NCBI GenBank assembly: GCA_022747635.1
Contig: JAKTNV010000001.1
Location: 29,987,990-30,051,989, forward strand
Origin: Hetaerina americana
Lineage: Eukaryota > Arthropoda > Insecta > Odonata > Calopterygidae
Reading direction: 5' to 3'
DNA length: 64,000 nucleotides
Under the pieces are notes generated by a model. That model made no database searches. It saw only the letters and a program-made list of their open reading frames with translations, and was not told the origin of the DNA. This document shows positions 25,501-42,169 of this stretch, one piece after another. The position numbers and the translations under genes were made by a program. The number at the start of each line of letters is the position of its first letter. Positions within the stretch are counted from its first letter, which is position 1.

Positions 25501-28500
25501 GTACTTATTCTTAAAGACATCCGTAGAGATTATATTAGAAACAATTACGATGATGATTATTATAATTGGTAATCTACTAATTAAGAATTTGGATGGATAC
25601 AATCTACGAAACAGTGCAGCGACAATTCCTTTGCCTCTCTTAAAAAAGCACAACCTTACATCCAAGATTACAATAAGCCCTTCTTCAATTCCAAATACTT
25701 AAATACTTCCTTCATTTCATTCAGCATTCATATCCTATTCCTAGCCCTTCCTTTTTTGGTAAACACTCTCCCCTCCATGACAGTCTTCAACATTCCATTG
25801 CCAATAATAATTTATTTATCGACTTGATTGGGCGAGATTGAGTCTTATAGACCCTTCTTCCGCATAACCGTTCGACAATGATGATAATGGGTGCAAACAT
25901 TTTATAGAGCCACACAACATGAGTGCCATTATTCTGCTTTAGTAGGAAAGCTCAAGGTGTCTAAGGGGAAGCCTAGGTGAAACAACTATCTCTGGCCATT
26001 CTTCCTTGATTCAAAATTGCTACATGATTATGGGAAATCAAGTCTTACGAGCTCCTTGTCTTCTGGGTTTTAGCGGTCTTCTCTGAAGTTCTTTTACGTT
26101 TCTCATCGACTCTCTCCTCCTTCACTCTTGTTGTTGTGCCTCCTGTTCCACCTGAAGCTGGTGCAGCCACTGCCACGGCGGTCCCACTCCCACCTTTCCT
26201 GCCTTCTGCACTTCGTGAACGACTTCGACTTCCACTGGCTCCCCTAATTATAAAGTAATTAATAATAATCCTAGGAACCCAAAGTAAAATCTAGGTACGC
26301 AAGTTACTTACACAAGCAAGTATGCTTCATAATTCACTTTTGCCAGTCATACAAAAGTCATGAAATGTAGCAGCAAATTCTCGTAAAATTTAACAGATGG
26401 TCCCAATGAAGAGCAAGAATTTATTTAAAATAAAATGCCCATATTTTGTCAATGAAAAATACTTAATTCAGGTAGAAAATGGCAAAAAATTCAATTTTTT
26501 TAAATTCCATCAGTGTGAAATATATTCTTTCATTTATGTTCAGCATTATTAACGTCATTTATGATCAGATTCCATCTACTACCATTATAATTGACATGAT
26601 TATTTCATTTCTGTGAAAATCTAATGATATTAGTAATGTTTTAACATGGTTTAATATGGAGTTTTTTGATTGCCAAAGCCACAGGTTTGCTACCTAGTCA
26701 AGGGAAAAAAACTGGTAATTTCTCAATTCCTTAAAAAGTTCATTAAACATCAGGGAAAGGGTCAGTTTTTTAAAAATTTCCGGAATATGACATGCAAAGC
26801 AGATATTTCAAATGAGGATTATGATCCTTTTAGTGTAGACAGTTTCTGTTTGGCATAGGCGATCATGCATACATACCCAGTCAAAAACCAAAATTAGCAG
26901 GACTTACTTCAGTGATATCAGTGGCATGTTCAGCAATGATGAGCAATGAGTCAAAAAAATACTTGATCATTTTGAACATTCGCTCAAAACCTGGCATGCT
27001 TGTTGATGAAAAAGTGAGGAATATGAATATAGAAATTTGAGTGGCCATTCTGCCTAAATATTTTGGAGTGACATGACAGACTGTCGCTACATTTTTGAAT
27101 AACTATTTCTAAGCAAATAGAATGATCATCAACTGCATTAGAAACTGGGTTTCATATGATAGATGTAACCATGAGTGCCCTTTCAACGGCTCGTCGTGAT
27201 AGCTTAGAAAGCCGTTGACAAGGGAATCAGAGTGGTAGCAAAGTCCTTCCATTAGTTTTAAATCGGAGCCAAACGTAATCATAAAATAGATGTTTTCTGC
27301 CAATTGTTAAATTTAGGCAAGGAGGATAATTAAAACATTTATCATAATCACTGGAAAAATAATTCATTGTGGTATACTAATAAAACCATGTTTTCTACAC
27401 ACAATAAGTAATTTCAAATGCTGCAAAAAATTAGTTCCACTATTATAAGTCAAAAATATTTCCAAAGACCAACCCAAATAATACAACAAAATAATGGAAT
27501 AGCAGATTCCTTTAAGATCCCATTGAGTTAAAACGTATTCTTCAGAATAAAACATGTATAACCCGTGACTTGCATATAGCAATTGAAGACGTAAAATAGC
27601 ATTTCTAACTACAAACTGGGAACTCATAAGGCAAACTCCAATTCACTGAAATTACTGCATTATTTAAATATTACAGCTACGAGCTGTGGCAATAGAGTAA
27701 GTTCCTTCTGCTTTTTTTTTCAATTAAAATACTTTGAGGATGACTGTACCCTTCCTTATATAGAACTATGTCGATAATTAGGAAAATAACCAACAGATTT
27801 GGCTCAAGAGTTAGATGGAATTCCACCAGAACATGACATGGATTGATGCAGACAGACATAATTACTTTTAACCTCAACGGCTGCTTCCGAAGAGAGGTAC
27901 AAATGTAAGCGTAAAAACGTGGAATATTTCTAATATAAAAATTCCAGCATGATTATATTAACTTTCAAGCATTTTGTAGAAGTTTACATGACGATTTAAC
28001 TGCAGTAGCATAGTATGCTACTGCAGTCAAATCGTCATATATTCCCATACTAGCTATGATGTTATTTTTGACGATTAAAAAACATTTCATGCAGTTTAAG
28101 TTGACTCACTGGGAGATAATTTCCTAAGACTTAAAGAGTTTAGTTAGATGATTGACCAATTATTAGCATAAATGCTAATATATAATTATTAAAATCATTT
28201 CAATGAAGCAATAAAAGTAAACAAAACTTGAAATTATAATAAAACCATGCAAAAATATTATAAAAAGAGCCTCGCCTCAAAGGGTCGGTGGGATTCAACA
28301 TTAATGTCTACATCTGAATTGTGTTCACAAACACTCACCCATCTAGATTTCACAGAATTCATCATGTGCAATATTATATTAAACATTTTCGTTTTTTAAT
28401 GGCAGAAATTGACTTATAAGTGATACTAATATTCGATTTAGCCGAGATACTAGAAACACCATTAAAAAAAGAGATCTTGCCTCTTCTTTGAATTCCTTGT

Positions 28501-29529
28501 TCGAGCATGTCGAGGAGAAGAGGTTGATGAAGATCCAGAGGATGATGATGATGATGAAGAGCGAGATGAAGAAGCTGAGGAAGAAGACGAAGACGACCCA
28601 CTTGATGAACGGGAGCTACTATCTGAGGAGCTGAAAGACAATATTTTCATTTGAATAAATATTTAATCAGAATTAAAAACCATTACTTTTTGACTCATAT
28701 GCAGTATATTTTGACCCGACTAGAGTTTCAACGCTCAATATCACCATCGGCCCCTGTAATAGACACTGAATGTCGAAACCCTGGTATTATCTAATAAAAT
28801 ATTGTGTACACATCAAAAGTATAGCTCGTAATTTTCATATGAATCGAATTCATAAAGTTACGCCCATAATCAGAGTTATTTAGTAAACACAAGTCGAGCC
28901 ATGCTGGTATTAATAATTCTATCGCTAGGCCTGCCCCACAATGTAAAAAACCGCCAGTACGAACCATCACCCAGTAAACAGTCTCTTCCATTGCTCACAT
29001 AACTTTGACCATCCAGTTTCAAAATGAAATAAAGAGCAATAGTTGAAACAAATGTTCTAGTCTAAATCTTAGCCATGCCAGAAAAGACACCACTTGCACG
29101 AAATGTAAGAGCGCCAGCCTTCAACTATGTAATTTTAGTTAATGTGCATTCTCTCTAAGGGGAATGGCGGATAACTAGGCTTTATGTATTAAAAACTGAG
29201 CAGATGCTAAACCTTGGACATTAACTGTTTTCATCTACAAATGAAGTAAGTCACCTCACCTTCGACTGCTACTGCCACTGCTCGATGAAACACTTCTTTT
29301 CTTTTTCTCACGACCTCGGTCTTTCTTGTTTTCTTTATCGGAGCTGTCCGAGTCCGAATCGCTGGTAGCTTTTGGACGTGCCCTAAAATTGTGATGTGTT
29401 ATATTCATCTCGCCTAGTTTAGCTTCAGTATTCTAGGTAGTTCCACAACAATATTGGGCATGCAATTCATATGATAAGGATGTATTGAACAAACTGCAAA
29501 GCATTCTCTAAATTGTACTCACATTTCTC
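19481..29529 (-). CDS. RNPS1: RNA-binding protein with serine-rich domain 1 (RNPS1)
   Basis: RNPS1 is a nuclear splicing activator that joins the ASAP and PSAP complexes and the exon junction complex, linking splicing to mRNA export and decay. Exons: 29529-29523 (end of 5' UTR and AT of ATG), 29382-29260, 28630-28481, 26243-26049, 24127-23805, 23489-23309 and 19598-19481. The coding total is 1092 nt, 363 residues plus stop, longer than the human protein of about 305. The order is an acidic/Ser-Lys N-terminus, a Ser-rich block (about 31-80), a basic linker, an RRM from about residue 200 with RNP2 IHVGRL (202-207) and RNP1 RGFAYVEF (242-249), then a Pro/Arg/Gly and RS-rich tail. The phrase VGRLTRNVTKDH is diagnostic of RNPS1. 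All junction phases fit. Oddities: the start codon is split by an intron, one intron is GC-AG, and the stop overlaps a donor-like site. The first ATG has an in-frame stop upstream. Confidence 0.93.
19599..23308 (-). other. RNPS1 intron 6
   Basis: A 3.7 kb intron with GTGGGT donor and TTCAAG acceptor. It holds one internally deleted mariner at 21066-21779. The rest is AT-rich with no recognised element. Confidence 0.85.
21066..21779 (-). mobile_element. Internally deleted mariner with matching TIRs
   Basis: The ends are AAGGGCTGTCCAGAAAGTAC at the left and, inverted from the right, GAGGGCTGACCAGAGAGTAA; both continue to T(G/A)CGTTTTG. The minus strand encodes an N-terminal SETMAR-type region (ENPASYEVRSVIWFLLAK, EIHWQLSELYEAGIMTEGRL, RQWCVQLKNG, DRSGRCSLVTDEL) and then jumps to a C-terminal end DRIEKLVYRYEKYLNLNG. 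The whole catalytic core is missing, so it is a non-autonomous relic. Confidence 0.85.
23309..23489 (-). CDS. RNPS1: RNPS1 exon 6 (end of RRM, Pro/Gly/Arg region)
   Basis: Acceptor TTGCAG and donor GTGGGT. It encodes GQIDGQEITAAPVLQLKPRP, the last RRM strand, and a Pro-rich and GGGRGW stretch that interacts with no recognised domain. Confidence 0.92.
23805..24127 (-). CDS. RNPS1: RNPS1 exon 5 (RRM)
   Basis: Acceptor TTGTTCAAG and donor GTACAT. It encodes a basic Ser/Arg linker and most of the RRM, including CKIHVGRLTRNVTKDH and GRGFAYVEF, to HMDG. 323 nt; enters with one base and leaves with one base of split codons. Confidence 0.95.
24256..25012 (-). mobile_element. Short mariner with TIRs (GGGTCATCCCAAAA type)
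   Basis: The left end is CGAGGGTCATCCCAAAAATA and the inverted right end is TGAAGGTCATTCCAAAAGTA, both flanked by TA. The minus strand keeps the C-terminal third of a transposase: SPGLAPNGYHFFTKLEENLA matches the SPDLAPxDYHLF region with its catalytic Asp lost, then GRHFSDDEEV and a C-terminal YVEK-like end. The N-terminal two thirds are deleted. Confidence 0.85.
25640..25802 (-). mobile_element. RTE LINE fragment, copy 3
   Basis: CATATCCTATTCCTAGCCCT and CTCCCCTCCATGACAGTCTT followed by CAACATTCCATTGCC align by eye with 56570-56645 in the RTE copy at 56425. It is only a small piece near the 3' coding end, on the minus strand. Confidence 0.7.
25803..25960 (-). mobile_element. tRNA-derived SINE, family B, partial copy 3
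   Basis: On the plus strand TTTATTTATCGACTTGATTG and GAGATTGAGTCTTATAGACC then CTTCTTCCGC match the 3' body of the SINE at 35833. The tRNA-like head is not recognisable. Its tail directly abuts the RTE fragment. Confidence 0.55.
26049..26243 (-). CDS. RNPS1: RNPS1 exon 4 (basic linker)
   Basis: Acceptor TAATTAG and donor GTAAGA. It encodes RGASGSRSRSRSAEGRKGGS, an Ala/Gly/Thr stretch, then KEERVDEKRKRTSEKTAKTQ. 195 nt with split codons at both ends that fit exons 3 and 5. Confidence 0.88.
26244..28480 (-). other. RNPS1 intron 3, apparent GC-AG
   Basis: A 2.2 kb intron whose donor reads GAG/GCAAGA and whose acceptor is TAATTAG. It contains a 49-bp palindrome at 27989-28037. No coding sequence or transposon was recognised otherwise. 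Confidence 0.75.
27989..28037. repeat. Near-perfect 49-bp palindrome
   Basis: TGACGATTTAACTGCAGTAG on the left is matched by CTACTGCAGTCAAATCGTCA on the right, around CATAGTATG. It could be a minimal palindromic MITE or an intronic hairpin. Confidence 0.85.
28481..28630 (-). CDS. RNPS1: RNPS1 exon 3 (Ser-rich block)
   Basis: Acceptor TCTTTCAG. It encodes about 40 residues dominated by Ser (SSSDSSSRSSSGSSSSSSS and on), then SPRHARTRNSKKR. The only donor that keeps the frame to exon 4 is GC-type, AAGAG/GCAAGA. The trinucleotide Ser run invites length variation. Confidence 0.88.
28631..29259 (-). other. RNPS1 intron 2
   Basis: GTGAGG donor, TTTCAG acceptor. It contains the third copy of the hammerhead-like module at 28765-28800. 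No other feature was seen. Confidence 0.8.
28765..28800 (+). repeat. Hammerhead-like module, partial copy
   Basis: CACTGAATGTCGAAACCCTG followed by GTATTATCTAATAAAATA parallels GTCGAAACCCGGGTC...AATAAA at 33071-33100. The CTGATGA half is not conserved here. Confidence 0.5.
29260..29382 (-). CDS. RNPS1: RNPS1 exon 2 (N-terminus)
   Basis: Acceptor ATTTTAG. The first base G completes the split ATG, followed by ARPKATSDSDSDSSDKENKK and DRGREKKKRSVSSSSGSSSR. Donor AAG/GTGAGG. Confidence 0.9.
29523..29529 (-). CDS. RNPS1: RNPS1 exon 1 3' end (5' UTR plus AT of the start codon)
   Basis: The minus strand reads GAGAAAT followed by GTGAGT, a consensus donor. Joined to exon 2 it makes GAGAAATGGCA, with a purine at -3 and G at +4. 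An in-frame TAA lies a few codons upstream, so the ATG is the first possible start. The 5' end of this exon was not determined. Confidence 0.8.
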
Positions 29530-30126
29530 TTTCGCTAAGAGTCCAGCCTTTCGAAACGGAAGTTTACACTTTTTAGTGAATAGAAAATAATATAAAAGAA
29601 TATAACTCGCATTAACCAAGCAAGCACAACTAAAACTAATTTTATTTGATAATTATTTACAGCATTAATTTGTACATGTAGGAGTTAATAGAGATTAAAG
29701 TTACCGGTTGGTATATCTCTTGATCAACTTAGTCTTAATGCTCAGCTAGGCGCCCTCCTTCTCACGGAATTGAAAAAAATCCGTACTAATATGACAGATG
29801 AAGGTGTTACCCATAATTCCTTCTTATGCCAATAGTTTTGTGGGATTGTCTGAGAATTTGTTGAAGGTGTTTTTATCCATCGGCATCGGACGTCACTTTT
29901 TTCAGTTTCTTTGCTGCCTTATTTTCATTTATAACACCGTTTAGGTAGGTGTATTCCTGACGTTGTAAAATGAAAATTTTATTTCTTTGCGTACGACGAA
30001 TAACAGTCTGTTGTCATTTTTTTCAATCGTATACGTGAAGTGAAATTATAACTTATAAGTACTCTTTCAACTGGTGATGTGAGAAAGTAATCAATTTGTT
30101 GACAAATATTTAATTAGGTTTCGGTC
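29530..30126. promoter_or_regulatory. Shared head-to-head promoter region of RNPS1 and UBC9
   Basis: About 600 bp separate the RNPS1 5' exon on the minus strand from the UBC9 ATG on the plus strand. Such spacing usually means a bidirectional promoter plus two 5' UTRs. No TATA box or clear shared motif was recognised by eye. Confidence 0.5.
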
Positions 30127-36709
<6,583 letters not shown>

Positions 36710-37990
36710 AGGCAGATTGCATTCCAGGGCTGAACCAATGAAGTGACCGTTGGATTCATCATGCATTCATTCATTCATGAAGTCATCCACACATCTAAAA
36801 AGGATTCTTTTAATTTATGTGCAACTGAAATTGGATCTCTTTTTTAACTCTGCAAGGAACAGACTATGACAAGATCTCTTCAGTGGAATGGCTAAGGGTG
36901 ATAGTCATTTATCTGTGGATTCTTTCTTGCCCTAACAGGTTTTGTGGAAGTCTCTTGAGTTTTGGTTATAGGGATTTGTGATTATTTTGGATCAAATGAA
37001 ATTGTTCCAGAAATTAAATAGTTATATCTCTATGCAACCAGATGTCTTTAGATCTTGGCAGTTGGATGCAGTGATTACTGTCGCTAATATTAAAATGTCT
37101 TTGAGGAATGAGTACAAGAAGGATTTACTATTGTAAAAGAAGCCCCTCCTAGATATACCTTTTGTTAAACAATTTTTTCAGTAGAAAAATTTTTCTGTGT
37201 GCTGCAATGTGGTAAGACTCATTTCAAGGACTGGTGAATTATGTTGTGAAGTGCTGAAATAGCTCCTTCATTATAGTGACAGGATTTGGAAGTACAGTGC
37301 TTACAAAGACATTTATGGTGTTCATTGCGTTTCGTAATTTTTAATGATACTATATTGTAAGTGAAATAATAAAAATTAGTTCCTTTCATAAATTGAAGTT
37401 ATATTTTCTGTATTCTATCCTTGTAGTGATAATAGTAAAACCTTGCCCTATTTTACTGCAGCTTATTTTATTGCCAACATCTCCAATTCATACTGTCTTT
37501 ATTTAATATTACACTTGCTCTGCATAGAAAAATGGCAGAATTGTTACATTTTTGACCTCATTCCATGCATTTTAAACATCAAATTCCTTCACATTCAAAC
37601 AATATTAGGCATCATTTAAACTGGCACTAGATGGCTCACATTATTTTATACAAACTGGACAAACAGAAAGAATGGTGTCTTTGACAACTCTTCTTGGAGA
37701 ACCCGCTCTAAATAACATTCCATGAATAAGAGCCAACTCTGTCTAAAAGGTGTATAAAAGGGCATAAGATGTGATAAGTGTTTTTCATGGATTCATACAA
37801 AGTCGAAAGTTATGAAATCTCAGAAGAGTTATTGGATGTACACTTCATGCTCGGAAAAAGAAAAGTTCGCCAAACATGAGTAGGAGATTTGAGTCTTAAG
37901 ACAAAGTTATATCCATTTTAATGAAGGATTTGGCCACACTTCAGGGAAAAAATAAAACGTGAGAACTGGAAACTAAGACATTGGTAAGGG
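36710..37990 (+). other. UBC9 3' UTR and downstream spacer
   Basis: The 3' UTR probably runs to about 37390, with AATAAA at 37368-37373. The rest to 37990 is AT-rich and may contain the 5' part of the LINE that follows. Confidence 0.6.
37368..37373 (+). terminator. UBC9 polyadenylation signal
   Basis: AATAAA 660 bases after the UBC9 stop, on the same strand, followed by a T-rich stretch. Confidence 0.5.
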
Positions 37991-37993
37991 AAC

Positions 37994-38763
37994 TTGCGTT
38001 CTACAAAGAAAACTGTTCATTGGTTGTTGGGAAGAAGTTGGCTTAATCAACAACGGTTCCTTGTCGCCAAGTGTTCACTGAAAAGAGATTTGAGGTATTA
38101 CAATACCATGGAAATAGTGCAAAGCAAGAAGATTAATTTGGTGAAACCTAGTTCAAGTGCAAGTTTGACAAAAAATAATGCCCTAAATCGAGTGAAATCC
38201 AAATTTGTTAGGGAAAATACAAAGAGAAACAGTAAAAATGTGAAAAAAGTTCCTGTTACCCCTATGATCCGCACTGAAACAAGCTCTACTTCCCTCAGTG
38301 TTTTTCTGCCTGGAAAAGTTATTATAATAGGTGATTCCATTGTGAAACCTGTCCACATCAAAGGAGTGGGAAAAAAAATGTGTTCTGTAGAATCCAGGCT
38401 AAGGAAATGGCTCAAAAGGTGGAAGAAATAGCTCACAATGTGAAAATCAACGAGACAGAGGTTTTTCTTCATGTGGGAACAAACGATCATCGAAGTTCAA
38501 GAACACCTGAAGAAGTAATGGGAGAAATGTATGAACTTATCATGTGGACGAAGAAACATTTCTCAAAATCAGTAATAGTGGTAAACAGTATTTTACATCG
38601 AAGAAGATTTCGACGTTATATACAAACGGTTAATGATAATCTCAGATGGGCTTCTCCTGCTCTTAAGATTGTATTTCGTGACGTAAACAAATGTATAAAT
38701 GATCCCTGCTTAGCTCATGATGGCCTGCATTTAAATCGCAATGGGATATATGTGTTAGGATAG
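37994..38763 (+). pseudogene. LINE ORF1 with SGNH hydrolase-like domain, frameshifted
   Basis: Two overlapping frames (37994-38431 and 38380-38763) make one protein after a shift near 38380-38430. SGNH blocks are visible: IIIGDSIV (block I with nucleophile Ser), VFLHVGTND (block III with Asn), and HDGLHLNRNG (block V with Asp/His). The N-terminal 110 residues are basic and Ser/Lys/Asn-rich, possibly nucleic-acid binding. In LINE ORF1 proteins such domains are thought to act as esterases or chaperone-like parts. The last reading stops at TAG 38761-38763. Confidence 0.8.
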
Positions 38764-38929
38764 GCAATTGAAAATGTAGCAAATATTTGTGTATACAAAG
38801 GAAATAGAAAACAGATGTAGCCTGAGTCAATATAACCAGTACCCACCAACGAAATACAAAAAATATAGTTGGTTTCACAAAGGATTGCTCTGTGAAGCTT
38901 CTACATAAAAATATTCAATATATAGCAAA

Positions 38930-39470
38930 TAAAAGCTGGAAATTGAGATCCTAATACAGAAAGAAAGGCCAGATTTTCTTTGTATCACAGAGCATGGCCT
39001 AAAAGATAATGAAATAAATAGTCTAAAGCTGAGTGATTATTTTCTTGTTGATCATTTCTGTAGAGAAAAAAACAAAGGTGGTGGTGTTGCATTTTTCTCC
39101 AAAATTTGTTTTGAGTCTGTCACCAGAGCCTATGAAAACTTGAAAAATAAAATGGGCGAAGAAAAGGGATTTGAAATAACCATCTGCAAATGGCCCAAGA
39201 CGAATGAAACTTAAGTCGTCAAGAAAAATAATAAAATTATCATTGCTGGGGACCTGAATATAGATATCTCAAAAGATAATAGCTATAGTCTGAAGCTAAA
39301 AGAAATACTGGTGTTCAGCTAACTATTTATACCCCAGAAAGTCATTTCACTCAAAAACAGTTATTGACAACATAGCTACAAATCTAGCTAAGCATAACTT
39401 CAAATCTCTAGTTTTAGAAACTACTATCTCAGACCATCATGCTCAAACTATTGAATTTAACCTACACGTT
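38930..39470 (+). pseudogene. LINE apurinic-type endonuclease domain, broken
   Basis: Readable phrases in order: RPDFLCITEHGL (catalytic Glu), GGGVAFF, FEITICKWPKT, KIIIAGDLNIDI (GDxN motif), and ISDHHAQTIEF (SDH motif). These are the landmark motifs of the endonuclease/exonuclease/phosphatase fold. In-frame stops near 39212 and 39320 inactivate it. Confidence 0.8.
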
Positions 39471-40185
39471 TAACAGACAGAAGTGAGGGAATCACAGATA
39501 CAGTCTACACACGTATATACTCCCAGGAAAATATTAATTTATTCAAACTGGAGTTGAAGATAGTTGATTGGGCAGCAGCACTTAATGCAAATCTTGTTAC
39601 AATCAAGTTCAAAGAATTTCAATCAATTTTAAGTACTACTGGGATATTTGTTTCCCATTGAAAAAGCTTGCCATAAAAAATAAATCAGCAAATAAATGAT
39701 ATAACTGGATAACAACTGGGGTTCTGAATGCTAGAAATAGGCTTGACTACTTAACTAAGGCTAATAAAGTGGATGCTAGTCTGATGCCCTTAAGACATAA
39801 AGTGAAGTCCAAGTAAAGGATGCTGCTTAGGAAAGCAAATAATTACCATGTCAAACAAATTATTTTAAATTCTACCATTCACACAAAAGAGTTGTGGTCT
39901 GTATGAAAAAATGAAAATGACTGAGCCCAGAAATAATAAATGCATCCCAACAGCAATTGATGGAAAATAAATCTGCGATGCTCAAAATATGGCAACTGAA
40001 TTCAATAATTTCTTCGTAAGTATCATCGGTGAAACTACAGTATAGAAAAATGGACTAAATGATAGCATAGAAATAGTAATATGTTAAGTGAATCTATTTA
40101 ACAAAATCCTACCACAGAAAATGAAGTTGGAAATGTAATCAAGAAAATAAAAAACAACAAAATGTTTAATACTCTGTGTCAAGGA

Positions 40186-40392
40186 ACATGTAAACACCAC
40201 AGTCATCAAACAGGGTTTGTGTAATAGTGTAGAGCTCACCTAGTACTAAGCCCATAAGTGTGTAAAATTCACACATCAGAGTATGTATGTGCCACCTATG
40301 GCTTCCCAGAAAGATCTTGGGCCTGAAAAATCACGACTTGGGTGAATCTGTAGGTGCCTAGTGAGACACCCTTGGGAATGTACATCTGTATG
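40186..40392 (-). mobile_element. tRNA-derived SINE, family A, copy 5, 5'-truncated
   Basis: On the minus strand TAGGCACCTACAGATTCACC, GTGATTTTTCAGGCCCAAGA, TGGGAAGCCATAGGTGGCAC and CTGATGTGTGAATTTTACAC match the family A body, ending TGACTGTGGTGTTTACATG. The A box and most of the B box are missing. Its 3' end abuts the truncated LINE. Confidence 0.85.
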
Positions 40393-42169
40393 TTCTCGGT
40401 AGAAAAAATATGGAATCAATGAAAATCACAATGAACTTTCCCTTGCTCATTAGTCAACTGTACAAGTATAGTCGAGAGAAAAAGTTACCATAATTCATTG
40501 AAAATGCTTATTGGATATTACAATGGCTGCTTCTTAAAATACAAACAAAGGAATAAATTAAAAAGTTATTTCAATTATAGTCTCATTCACTATCTCTCTC
40601 TAACAGCAACACTGTGATTGTTAATTCTTTTTGTTTCTTTGTGCAGATATTTTCCTCAATAGTGCAGCATGTCTTGGAAGTTATGAATTCATTCACCAAA
40701 TATTGGTGTACATGAAGTTGGGCATTATATAATTATGTAGATATGCATTTAATGAAAGGGGCACTAAATCCCAGGTAGCACTTTCATTGGGGCAGCACTT
40801 GGGACTTATTGTACTGTTTGGAAAATGGGGTAAATTACCCAAAATTGGTAAAAATGAAGGGAGAGACTGCTCTAACTCAAGCATGCCAATGATTTTGAGG
40901 CCATCAAAATGCATACATCCTTGAAAGGCACTCCCAATTGGCACTAGCACCAACCACTGCACTTGAAGTTGCACCAGTTGAAGAGATCCTCAATGTACGT
41001 TTACAAAAAAGTTTCTTTGGTTCATTCAGTAAGCCAATATTGAAGGCATGCACTGTAATAGCACCCCCAGACATAGCACTAAGTTTGGCAAAATAGTTTC
41101 ATGGGCATTTCATAACTAAACCATTGCAGGCTCACTATCAGTAACATCATAATAAATTCAGTTAAATGATTTTTTTAAAATTTGATGCATTTATTATTAC
41201 CAATTTTGGACCTTTAACAGTGTGTGTATACTAAAGGATGCTTTTGTTAAATGTTACATACAAGTTTTTGCACATTTTACGATAAATTTCAAATTCCATG
41301 GGAGTATAATTTCTCAGTACCTAATTGACTGTGCTTTTGGTCAAAGTCTTTGCATGATTATAGTGAGTACATTAATAAATAATTCATCTAGCATATTAAT
41401 CCATTCATGCCGAACAAATGTTTCGCAGTTTCATGGAAATTAGATCATGGCAAAACAGTTTATTGCTATCACAACCTATGTCTGTCTGGTATACCCTTTG
41501 TGAAGAGTCAAACTTTTAAGGAGTCTTCAACATTTCCTCTTAGTAGGGTCAATGTTCTTAAGGAAAATAGAATTCACATAACTCTCTGGTATCTTAAATT
41601 TATTCAAAGACAACAGCATACTACAAAATTTAATACTTATAAAGTAAAAATCTACAACTAAGAAAGATAATATTACTTCAGTTTCTTCATATGGGACAGT
41701 TCACACAATGATTATTGCTGTGCGAAAACGCCTCACATTTTAGGTATCAAAGGAACGAAAAGGGTCAGTGGGTTAGCTTGAGGAGGAGGATAGGTAGAAT
41801 GGTAGTTCCATACATCTTCAGAGAGCTGAACATGGAGTTTTTTTTCTTATTTCACCTCTAAACACAGCAATATATAATGTTTCCATATTATAGATAGTAG
41901 ACTGATAGTAAATTACCGAAAAGAAAGTTCTTAATATTCCATCCAGATAAATAATAATTGTTATTGGTATGCATTTATAGGACAGGTCAAATGAATGCCA
42001 CGCATGCACACAACATAAGGAGTGAGGAGCAATACAAATTCATACATTACAAATATATGAAATCATCAGTAGAGTAAAATGTACTGCTTACAAGATATTG
42101 GTATAGTTTATGTTTAAACGGTGAGAAGTTAGAGATTTACTTTAGCTTCCTTGGTAGGCAATGGTTAAG
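40393..42169. other. Intergenic spacer
   Basis: AT-rich sequence with short ORFs only. No protein motif, RNA gene or repeat was recognised. Confidence 0.5.

Larger units (their letters stand above)
24128..26048 (-). other. RNPS1 intron 4
   Basis: A 1.9 kb intron (GTAAGA donor). It contains a mariner (24256-25012), an RTE fragment (25640-25802) and a SINE-B fragment (25803-25960). No other structure was recognised. Confidence 0.85.
37994..40185 (+). mobile_element. LINE relic with SGNH-domain ORF1 and endonuclease, RT missing
   Basis: Order: an ORF1 with an SGNH-hydrolase domain (37994-38763, one frameshift), then an apurinic-type endonuclease (about 38930-39470, several stops), then NMATEFNNFFVSI-like linker and IKKIKNNK at 40130-40165 where reverse transcriptase should begin. 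There the similarity stops, at the 3' end of a minus-strand SINE. SGNH-type ORF1 is known from CR1-like LINEs. Loss of the 3' end, not the 5' end, is unusual. Confidence 0.85.

Noticed and set aside
38098..38490. Antisense ORF of 130 residues
   Set aside because: It is the shadow of the SGNH ORF1 frame on the other strand, with no domain of its own.
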